Positions 1 to 6,497 of a DNA stretch of 64,000 nucleotides are shown in pieces. Numbering within the stretch: position 1 is the first letter of the stretch; each line of letters starts with the position of its first letter. The notes under the pieces are model-generated. The model was not told where the DNA came from and searched no databases. It saw only the letters and a program-made list of their open reading frames with translations. The translations under genes and the position numbers were made by a program. The DNA is from Luteibacter sp. 9135 (GTDB lineage Bacteria > Pseudomonadota > Gammaproteobacteria > Xanthomonadales > Rhodanobacteraceae): NCBI RefSeq assembly GCF_000745005.1, contig NZ_JQNB01000001.1:372001-436000 (forward strand). Reading direction: 5' to 3'.

Positions 1-331
1 CGTGCTGCTCGTCATCACCACCATGATGACCACCGGCACCGTGGCCGTTTACAGCATCGTGGCCATCGGCCTGTTCAACTCGATCATGTTCCCGACGATC
101 TTCTCGCTGGGTATCGAGCGCATGGGTCCGCTCACCAGCAACGCGTCGAGCCTGCTGATCATGGCCATCGTCGGCGGCGCGCTGATCCCGGTCATCCAGG
201 GCGCGGTCGCCGACCACATCGGCCTGCAGCACGCCTTCTTCATCCCGCTCATCTGCTACGCGTACATCGTGTTCTACGGCCTGAGCGGCTCGAAGATCCG
301 CAACGTCCCGGTCGCCGCCAAGGCCGGTTGA
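1..331 (+). CDS. Sugar/H+ symporter of the major facilitator superfamily, 3' end only
   Basis: Only the last ~110 residues are present; the reading frame is open to the window edge, so the start lies outside. Visible are three hydrophobic helices and the stretch [25 protein letters not shown] (shown in part), which is typical of the FucP/GluP (fucose, glucose/galactose) branch of MFS symporters, where the [10 protein letters not shown] segment is strongly conserved. The gene stands 72 bases before a fructokinase and an AGE-family sugar isomerase on the same strand, so a role in importing mannose or a related hexose across the inner membrane is inferred. The substrate cannot be read from this fragment. 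Confidence 0.8.
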   Translation, partial: VLLVITTMMTTGTVAVYSIVAIGLFNSIMFPTIFSLGIERMGPLTSNASSLLIMAIVGGALIPVIQGAVADHIGLQHAFFIPLICYAYIVFYGLSGSKIRNVPVAAKAG

Positions 332-403
332 CGCTCGTCACGACGGCCGGCGCCCGCCGGCCGTCGTGCTTCCCCTTCCCTGTCCCCAAGGACACGCGTA
401 CGC

Positions 404-1384
404 ATGTCTTCCATCCTCTGCTTCGGCGAGGCGCTGATCGATTTCCACGCACAGCCCCAGGGCGGCGCCGGTCAGCCTCCCGCCTTCGTTCCGTTTGCCG
501 GTGGCGCTCCCGCCAACGTCGCGGTCGCCTCCGCCCTGCTGGGCGCCAAAGCCCGTTTCGCCGGCATGCTCGCCCGTGACATGTTCGGCGACTTCCTGCT
601 CAAGAGCCTGACCGACCTCGGCGTCGGCACCGACGATGTCGCGCGTACCGACGAGGCGCGCACCGCGCTGGCCTTCGTCGCGCACGACGACAAGGGCGAC
701 CGCAGCTTCAGCTTCTATCGTCCGCCCGCGGCCGACCTGCTGTTCCGTCCTGAGCACTTTCGCGCCCAGGCGTTCGACGATCTGTCGATCTTCCACGTCT
801 GCTCCAACTCGCTCACCGAGGCCGCGATCGCCGCGACTACGGTCGAAGGCATGCGCCGCGCCCGCACGGCCGGTGCGCTGGTCAGCTTCGACATGAACCT
901 GCGTCCGGCCCTGTGGCCGAAGGACGAGGCACCGTTGCCCCGTCTGTGGGAGACCCTGCACGAAGCGGACGTGATCAAGCTCAGTGCCGAAGAGTTCGCG
1001 TTCATCCACACCGACGCCGACACCGATGATGCCGTGCTTGCCCGGCTGTGGGAGGGCAAGGCCCGCCTGCTGCTGGTAACCGACGGTGGTGAACCGATGC
1101 GCTGGTTTACCCGCGCCGCAAGCGGCGAGCTGTCCGGCTATGCCGTCGAGGCCGTGGACACCACGGCTGCGGGCGATGCGTTCGTCGGTGGCCTGCTGTC
1201 GCGCCTGGACCACGAGGGCGTCACCCCGGCCAGCTTCGACGCGTTGATCGCCGATGAAGCCCGCCTGGTCGAGCTGATCCGTTTTGCCGCCGCCTGCGGT
1301 GCGATCACCGCGACCCGCAAGGGCTCGTTCACCGCCATTCCCGACCAGGCCGAAGTGAAGGCCTTCATGGAGAAGCACGCATGA
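404..1384 (+). CDS. Fructokinase, PfkB/ribokinase family
   Basis: This 326-residue protein is of normal length for a PfkB-family sugar kinase. The N-terminal signature GGAPANVA is at residues 33-40. The C-terminal signature DTTAAGDAF is at 252-260, with Asp258 as the expected catalytic base; the usual DTxGAGD has Ala255 in the Gly position, a minor variant. FGEALIDF at 7-14 is typical of the fructokinase branch. The likely reaction is ATP-dependent phosphorylation of fructose to fructose-6-phosphate in the cytoplasm. The ATG has a weak AAGGA about 12 bases upstream. The 3' end overlaps the next gene by 4 bases (ATGA), so the two are translationally coupled. Another hexose kinase activity is possible, but the neighbouring mannose isomerase gene favours fructose. 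Confidence 0.88.
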   Translation: MSSILCFGEALIDFHAQPQGGAGQPPAFVPFAGGAPANVAVASALLGAKARFAGMLARDMFGDFLLKSLTDLGVGTDDVARTDEARTALAFVAHDDKGDRSFSFYRPPAADLLFRPEHFRAQAFDDLSIFHVCSNSLTEAAIAATTVEGMRRARTAGALVSFDMNLRPALWPKDEAPLPRLWETLHEADVIKLSAEEFAFIHTDADTDDAVLARLWEGKARLLLVTDGGEPMRWFTRAASGELSGYAVEAVDTTAAGDAFVGGLLSRLDHEGVTPASFDALIADEARLVELIRFAAACGAITATRKGSFTAIPDQAEVKAFMEKHA

Positions 1385-2604
1385 CGACTGTCCCCCGCCC
1401 CGATTTCCATTCCGTTGACGTCCTCCGCGACCATGTCGCGAAGACAATGGCCTTCTACAAGCCGAACGAGGTCGATCCGGCCGGCGGCTTCTTCCAGTAC
1501 TTCAAGGACGACGGCTCGGTCTACGACCGCGGCCATCGCCACCTGGTGTCGAGCACGCGCTTCGTCTTCAACCATGCCATGGCCTACCTCGAGTTCAACA
1601 AGCCCGAGGACAAGGACCTGGTCATGCACGGCCTGACCTACCTGCGCAAGGTGCACCTCAACCCGGAGACCGGCGGTTACGCCTGGACGATCGCCGACGG
1701 CAAGCGCGACGACCAGATGAACCACTGCTACGGCCTGGCCTTCATGCTGCTGGCCTATTCCTGCGGCGTGAAGGTCGGCTTCGACGAGGCACGCGCGTGG
1801 CAGGGCGAGATCTGGGACCTGCTCGAGAAGCGCTACTTCGAGCCGGAGTACGGCCTGTACCGCGACGAGGCGGACAAGGACTGGAACTTCACCGGCTATC
1901 GCGGCCAGAACGCCAACATGCACATGACCGAGGCCATGATCGCCGCGTGGGAAGCCACGAAGGAGGATCGTTACCTCGATCGCGCGCTGCTGCTGGCCGA
2001 GAACATGACCCAGCGCCAGGCCGGGCTCACCCCGCAGAAGCTGGTGTGGGAGCACTACCACAGTGACTGGACGATCGACTGGGAATACAACCTCGACAAC
2101 CCCAAGCACCTGTTCCGCCCCTGGGGTTTCCAGCCCGGCCACCAGACCGAGTGGGCGAAGCTGTTGATGATGCTCGATCGCTACACCAAGGGCACGCCGA
2201 AGCATGAGGACTGGCTGGTGCCCACCGCGAAGCACCTGTTCGACGAGGCCCTGGCCAAGGCCTGGGACAACGAGCACGGCGGCATCGCCTACGGTTTCTC
2301 GCCCGAGGGCGATGTCTGCGACGACGACAAGTATTTCTGGGTACAGGCGGAATCGCTGGGCGCTGCGCAGCTGCTGTTCGAAACCACGGGCGAGAAAAAG
2401 TACGACGAGGCCTACGAGAAGATCTGGGCCTACAGCTGGCAGCACTTCGTCGATCACACGTACGGCGCCTGGTATCGCATCCTCAAGCGCAACAACGAAA
2501 AATACGACGACGAAAAGAGCCCCGCCGGCAAGACGGACTACCACACCATGGGCGCCTGCTACGAAATCATGGCCTCCCTCCGCCGCATGCAAAAAACCGC
2601 GTAG
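1381..2604 (+). CDS. AGE-family sugar isomerase, probable D-mannose isomerase
   Basis: This 407-residue protein belongs to the N-acylglucosamine 2-epimerase (AGE) alpha/alpha-barrel family. Residues matching the active site I recall for the YihS/mannose isomerase subgroup are all visible: Arg60 (RHLVSSTR), His181 (NMHMTEA), His254 and Glu257 (PGHQTEW) and His388 (KTDYHTMG). Family knowledge says this subgroup interconverts unphosphorylated mannose and fructose. Together with the upstream symporter and fructokinase this gives a short mannose pathway: uptake, isomerisation to fructose, phosphorylation to fructose-6-phosphate. The start ATG overlaps the fructokinase stop. The stop codon TAG is part of a REP palindrome. 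A cellobiose epimerase or a strict AGE epimerase is less likely given the neighbours. Confidence 0.87.
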   Translation: MTTVPRPDFHSVDVLRDHVAKTMAFYKPNEVDPAGGFFQYFKDDGSVYDRGHRHLVSSTRFVFNHAMAYLEFNKPEDKDLVMHGLTYLRKVHLNPETGGYAWTIADGKRDDQMNHCYGLAFMLLAYSCGVKVGFDEARAWQGEIWDLLEKRYFEPEYGLYRDEADKDWNFTGYRGQNANMHMTEAMIAAWEATKEDRYLDRALLLAENMTQRQAGLTPQKLVWEHYHSDWTIDWEYNLDNPKHLFRPWGFQPGHQTEWAKLLMMLDRYTKGTPKHEDWLVPTAKHLFDEALAKAWDNEHGGIAYGFSPEGDVCDDDKYFWVQAESLGAAQLLFETTGEKKYDEAYEKIWAYSWQHFVDHTYGAWYRILKRNNEKYDDEKSPAGKTDYHTMGACYEIMASLRRMQKTA

Positions 2605-2629
2605 GAGCGCACGACGTGCGCGATCCCTC
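2601..2629 (+). repeat. GTAG-type REP palindrome overlapping the epimerase stop codon
   Basis: The unit begins GTAGGAGCGCACGACGTGCG, a GTAG head followed by an imperfect palindrome, and ends CCTC. Bases 2602-2604 (TAG) of the GTAG head are the stop codon of the preceding gene. The same unit recurs at 35388, 53290, 53361, 57006, 57157 and 63942. The GTAG head is the hallmark of REPs spread by RAYT (REP-associated tyrosine) transposases; none is encoded here. Confidence 0.85.
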
Positions 2630-2662
2630 AATGGCCCTACCGCGAGGGAAGCCGCAAATCAT

Positions 2663-2697
2663 GTTCTGGCGGGCGGTTCCGTACCGCCCGCCAGAAC
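2663..2697. terminator. Strong hairpin between convergent genes
   Basis: A perfect 15-base stem (2663-2677 with 2683-2697) has a 5-base loop. It lies between the 3' ends of the isomerase (plus) and ku (minus). There is no U-tract on either side, so it is at best a non-canonical terminator or mRNA 3'-end stabiliser. The rest of 2630-2793 shows nothing recognisable apart from a duplicated GGCTCTAG motif near 2698-2720. Confidence 0.5.
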
Positions 2698-2793
2698 GGC
2701 TCTAGGCCCTGGGCTCTAGACACCCCATCCCAAAGCCACCCGTCCAAGACAACCCATACCCGCCAGACCCGCGACGATAATCGCCGCACCGTA

Positions 2794-3816
2794 TCACCCC
2801 GCCCGACGCCTGGTCGGCGCCTTACGTGAAGCCCCCTTCCGTGCCGGATTCTTCTTCGCGACCGTCTTCGCGGGCGCTGCCTTGGCGGGCGCTGCTTTGG
2901 CGGGAGCCGCTTTCTTCGCCCCGCCCTTCGCCGCTGCTTTCTTCGTGGCAGGCTTGCCGTTGGCGGCTTTCTTCACCGGCATCTTCTCGGTTGGCGTCGT
3001 CTTCGCCGGTGTGCGCGTCTTCGCGCCCAGGCTCTTCTTCAGCAGCGCCATGAAGTCCACCACATTGGTGGTGGCGTTCTCCGGCGTATGGTCGTCATCG
3101 TCGTCCACGGTCGTCCTGACGCCCTTGCTCTTGAGCCGCTTCTCGATGGCGCCACGCAGCTTGTCGCGGAACTCGTCGCGATAATCGCCGGGCGACCAAT
3201 CCGCCGCCATGGACTGGATGAGGTCGGCAGCCATCTCGATTTCACGGGGCGAAATGCGGTAGGCCGTTACGGCCTTGTCCGGCAAGTCGTAATCGCTCAG
3301 GTCCACGATCTCGGACTGGTAGCGCAGGATATTCAGCACCAGGCCGTCGCCCTGCGGCATCACCGCGGCCAGGTATTCCTTGGTACGGATGACCACACGC
3401 GCGATCCCGATCTTGCCGGTCTTCTTCAGGGTTTCGCGCAGCAGTACGTAACCCTTCTCGGCCTTCTTCGCCGGCAACAGGATGTAGGGCTTCTCGAAAT
3501 ACGACGGCGCGATGGAACCGGCATCGACAAAGGCGTCGATCTCTACCGTTTCGTGGGCATCGCTGGCGGCGTTCTTGATGTCCTCTTCCTCGAGGACCAC
3601 GTAGCTGCCTTTCTGGTACTCGAACGCCTTGACGATGTCCTTCCAGGGGACTTCCTCGCCGGTCTCGGCATTGACCCGCTCGTAGCGCACCGGCGTATTG
3701 CTGCGCTGGTCGAGCATGCGGAAATGCAGGTCGTTGCGACGTTCGCCCGACATGAGTCGGATCGGCACGTTGAGCAGGCCGAACGATAACGTACCGGTCC
3801 AGATGGGGCGTGCCAT
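2794..3816 (-). CDS. ku: Bacterial Ku, double-strand-break end-binding protein
   Basis: This 340-residue protein opens with the family signature MARPIWTGTLSFGLLNVPIR. Ku homodimers encircle broken DNA ends and recruit the LigD ligase in bacterial non-homologous end joining. Residues 1 to ~255 form the Ku core. The tail from ~265 is rich in Lys, Ala and Pro with AAPAK/KAAPA repeats, resembling histone H1-type tails, and probably binds DNA non-specifically. The open frame runs further upstream, but this ATG matches the family N-terminus and has GAGG about 9 bases before it; the extension is antisense to the next gene's 3' region. No ligD lies in the window, whereas ku and ligD are often adjacent. 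Confidence 0.95.
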   Translation of the reverse strand: MARPIWTGTLSFGLLNVPIRLMSGERRNDLHFRMLDQRSNTPVRYERVNAETGEEVPWKDIVKAFEYQKGSYVVLEEEDIKNAASDAHETVEIDAFVDAGSIAPSYFEKPYILLPAKKAEKGYVLLRETLKKTGKIGIARVVIRTKEYLAAVMPQGDGLVLNILRYQSEIVDLSDYDLPDKAVTAYRISPREIEMAADLIQSMAADWSPGDYRDEFRDKLRGAIEKRLKSKGVRTTVDDDDDHTPENATTNVVDFMALLKKSLGAKTRTPAKTTPTEKMPVKKAANGKPATKKAAAKGGAKKAAPAKAAPAKAAPAKTVAKKNPARKGASRKAPTRRRAG

Positions 3817-3884
3817 ACAGGCGATCCTCGGGCGGCGGATGAGCGCCGAGGATCGCCCCGATGGCGTGCAGGTAACGCCAACGC

Positions 3885-5795
3885 CTAGTTCGCGTCGTCG
3901 ATCACGGGCAACTCGATCGCGCTGGCCTTGCCCGGCGCATGCCATACCTGCTGCGTGGCCTTGCGGTAATCGGCAGGCCTGGCGAAGAAGATATTCGGCA
4001 CGAAGGTCTGCGGGTTGCGATCGTAGAGAGGGAACCACGACGATTGCACCTGGACCATGACCCGATGTCCGGGCAGGAAGGTGTGATCCACAGTAGGCAG
4101 GCCGAAGCGGTAGGGCAGCGGCGTGTCGGGCGTGAGCGGTTTAGCCTCGGTGAATCCCTCGCGGTAGCGGCCACGCAGGATGTCCATCGACACTGCCAGT
4201 TCGTACCCGCCCATCGTGGGGTTGGAGGCGTTGGTCTCCGGATAGACATCGATCAGCTTCACCACCCAATCGCTGTCTGTGCCGCTGGTGGAGGCGTAAA
4301 GGTCGACCTGGGGTGCGCCTGCCACCCGCAAGGGTGCGGTGAGCGGCTCGGTCATGTAGGTCAGGACATCCGGGCGACCGTCGACGAAACGCTGGTCCTG
4401 GACCAACCATGTCGTCCACGACTGACGATCGGCAAAATGGACCGGGCGCGGTACGTAGGGCACCGGCTTGGCCGGGTCGGACACATAGGTGTCATAACCC
4501 GGCGCAGCGGCCGTCGGCGCCGAAAATGACAACTTGCCATTGGCATTGAAGTACAACGGCCGGGTCTTTTTCCCCTGCGGCCAGGACGAAAAGCGATCCC
4601 AGTGGTTCTCGCCGGTGTTGTAGATCAGCACAGGCGGCGTCTTCGCCTTCGGCGCGCCGTCCAGCAGGTACTGGTTGAAGAACGGCAACAAGACATCGCG
4701 CCGGAACTGCAACGCGGTGTCGCCGTCCCACGCCAGCGCGCCCAGCGAGGCACCGTTGTAGTTGACCTGGCTGTGGCGCCACGGTCCCATGACCAGGTAA
4801 TTCATGTTGTTGGCGCGGTCCTTGGGTTCGACCGCCTCATAGCTGTGGATCGCCCCCCACATGTCCTCCTGGTCCCACAGGCCCTGTATCCACATCACCG
4901 GGACTTTCAACGGCTGCCGCGCCATTTCCTTGTCGAGTGCCTGGCCCTGCCAGTACGCGTCGTAGGCCGGATGCTCGCTCAGCTTGTGCCAGTAGGGCAG
5001 TGCGTCGAGGCCCGCGGCACGGGCGTAATCGCCTGCGGAGCCTGCCTGCAGGAAGTTGGTGTAGTCGTCGTAACCGGCCCGGCTGATGGCCTCGCCCTTG
5101 GCACGCCTGGCGTTCTGGCCGGCGATGTAATCGAAGTTGGTCTGCCGGAACGCGCCGTAATGGAACCAGTCGTCGCCCATCCAGCCATCCACCATGGGGC
5201 TTTCGGGTGCGGCCACCTTCAGCGCCGGATGCGGGTTGACCAGCGCCATGACGACGGTGAAACCCTCATAGGACGAACCGATCATGCCGACCTTGCCGTT
5301 CGACTCGGGCAGGTTCTTCGTCAGCCAGTCGATGGTGTCGTAGGCATCGGTGGAGTGATCCACCGCCGATGTGTTGAGCGGGCCGTGCAGCGGGCGGGTC
5401 ATGACGTAGTCGCCCTCGGACCCGTACTTGCCGCGGATATCCTGGAAGACGCGGATGTAGCCGGCATCGACGAATACCTCGTCACCCTGCGGCAGCACGT
5501 CGCGCATCGTCGTGGCATCGGCCCGGCTGGTCCGGCCATCGGCGTCGTAAGGCGTGCGTGTCAGCAGGATGGGGGCATGGTGGGCGTTTCGGGGAATCAC
5601 GATCACCGTATGCAGCTTGACCCCGTCGCGCATGGGGATCTCGACCACACGCTTGATGAAGTCGTCGGCGGCGGTGGGACCGGCAAAGCTCGCCGGGATA
5701 TCCGGCGTCATCGGTGCGGTCTGGGCATGGGCCAGGCCGGCGGTCACGGAGAACGAGAGCGCCAGCAGGCGCGGCAGGAGCGAGCGGGATGTCAT
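3885..5795 (-). CDS. Secreted alpha-amino acid ester hydrolase, CocE/NonD family
   Basis: This 636-residue serine hydrolase has a signal peptide ending LAHA-QT near residue 24. It matches, almost in register, the Xanthomonas citri alpha-amino acid ester hydrolase as I recall it (637 residues; Ser174, Asp307, His340, carboxylate cluster Asp208, Glu309, Asp310). Here the nucleophile is Ser175 in GSSYEG, the acid Asp308 in WDQED, the histidine His341 in GPWRHSQ, and the amine-binding carboxylates Asp209, Glu310 and Asp311. Such enzymes hydrolyse or transfer esters and amides of alpha-amino acids, including beta-lactams with an alpha-amino side chain. The carboxylate cluster separates them from cocaine esterases and glutaryl acylases. 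Export to the periplasm or outside is expected. The physiological substrate is unknown. Confidence 0.9.
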   Translation of the reverse strand: MTSRSLLPRLLALSFSVTAGLAHAQTAPMTPDIPASFAGPTAADDFIKRVVEIPMRDGVKLHTVIVIPRNAHHAPILLTRTPYDADGRTSRADATTMRDVLPQGDEVFVDAGYIRVFQDIRGKYGSEGDYVMTRPLHGPLNTSAVDHSTDAYDTIDWLTKNLPESNGKVGMIGSSYEGFTVVMALVNPHPALKVAAPESPMVDGWMGDDWFHYGAFRQTNFDYIAGQNARRAKGEAISRAGYDDYTNFLQAGSAGDYARAAGLDALPYWHKLSEHPAYDAYWQGQALDKEMARQPLKVPVMWIQGLWDQEDMWGAIHSYEAVEPKDRANNMNYLVMGPWRHSQVNYNGASLGALAWDGDTALQFRRDVLLPFFNQYLLDGAPKAKTPPVLIYNTGENHWDRFSSWPQGKKTRPLYFNANGKLSFSAPTAAAPGYDTYVSDPAKPVPYVPRPVHFADRQSWTTWLVQDQRFVDGRPDVLTYMTEPLTAPLRVAGAPQVDLYASTSGTDSDWVVKLIDVYPETNASNPTMGGYELAVSMDILRGRYREGFTEAKPLTPDTPLPYRFGLPTVDHTFLPGHRVMVQVQSSWFPLYDRNPQTFVPNIFFARPADYRKATQQVWHAPGKASAIELPVIDDAN

Positions 5796-5889
5796 GGCAA
5801 CGGAGTCCTAGGGCAGCAGGCAACCGCCCTAGCGTGCCGCATTCGTGGCGGGGCGGCCACGCCCGAAGGGGCGAGCACGACGATCGTGC

Positions 5890-5921
5890 AAAAAAAAGCC
5901 GCTCCGAAGAGCGGCGTTTTT
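5890..5921 (-). terminator. Intrinsic terminator after the small lipoprotein gene
   Basis: A 7-base stem (5898-5904 with 5909-5915) with CGAA loop is flanked by A8 on the left and T5 on the right. On the minus strand this is a hairpin followed by eight U residues, directly downstream of the lipoprotein stop at 5959. It could also act on the plus strand. Confidence 0.85.
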
Positions 5922-5958
5922 CTCATCAGGCCCCGAAGGACCCCGACGATGGACGAAC

Positions 5959-6186
5959 TTACTGGGCCGGAGCGGTCGAAGCCGGAGCCGGGGCAGTAGC
6001 CGTGGCAGCCGGTGCGGTGGTGGCGGCAGCCGGGGCATCGGCCGGCATCGAAGCCGGAGCGGCAGCCGGTGCGGTGGCGGCAGCAGCCGGGGCGTCGGCG
6101 GGGGCGGCGTTGTCTTCCGACTTGTTGCAGCCCGACAGGGCGGCGACGGCGACGAATGCCAGGGCGGCGATGGAAATGACCTTCAT
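5959..6186 (-). CDS. Small Ala/Pro-rich lipoprotein
   Basis: This 75-residue protein starts MKVISIAALAFVAVAALSGC, a lipoprotein signal with lipobox LSGC and Cys20 as the acylation site. After a short polar stretch (NKSEDN) the mature part consists almost only of Ala, Pro, Thr and a few Asp, with repeats such as ADAPAAA and TAPAA. Such a tail is probably extended and disordered, perhaps spanning periplasm or peptidoglycan. The start is set by AGGAG 9 bases upstream of the ATG, and the gene has its own terminator. No family could be assigned. The composition makes ORF calls in the other frames unreliable; the lipobox, the ribosome site and the terminator support this frame. Confidence 0.8.
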   Translation of the reverse strand: MKVISIAALAFVAVAALSGCNKSEDNAAPADAPAAAATAPAAAPASMPADAPAAATTAPAATATAPAPASTAPAQ

Positions 6187-6497
6187 GATTCTTTGCTCCT
6201 CAATGTGTAATACATAAACGGGTACGTCGTGGAAATCCTGCCCGGAAGGCAGCATGCCCCAGAGTAGCCGCGTCGGCAGGCGGTTGGAACTCGCATCCTC
6301 GATAAAACCGTCCGAAGATAGGCTCTCCTAGGATGCAACGACAATAATGAAGCGTGGATGTCCGGCGGCGCAGCGCTAGACGTGCTCGCAGACATTTTCA
6401 GAATAATCGCGTTCCCCCCTCGGAAGCCAGTCCCTATTCTGTCAGCTGGAAGTTGCCATCGGCGCCCTGCCGATGACCAGACAAGGAGAAAGGCCTC
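6187..6497. other. Divergent intergenic region, lipoprotein / autotransporter
   Basis: This 311-base gene-free stretch holds the control regions of both flanking genes. TATTCT at 6435-6440 could be a -10 for the autotransporter, without a convincing -35. No operator, RNA gene or repeat was recognised. Confidence 0.4.

Noticed and set aside
5829..6210. Arg/Gly-rich open frames opposite the small lipoprotein gene
   Set aside because: They are complements of the Ala/Pro repeat coding sequence and lack ribosome sites.
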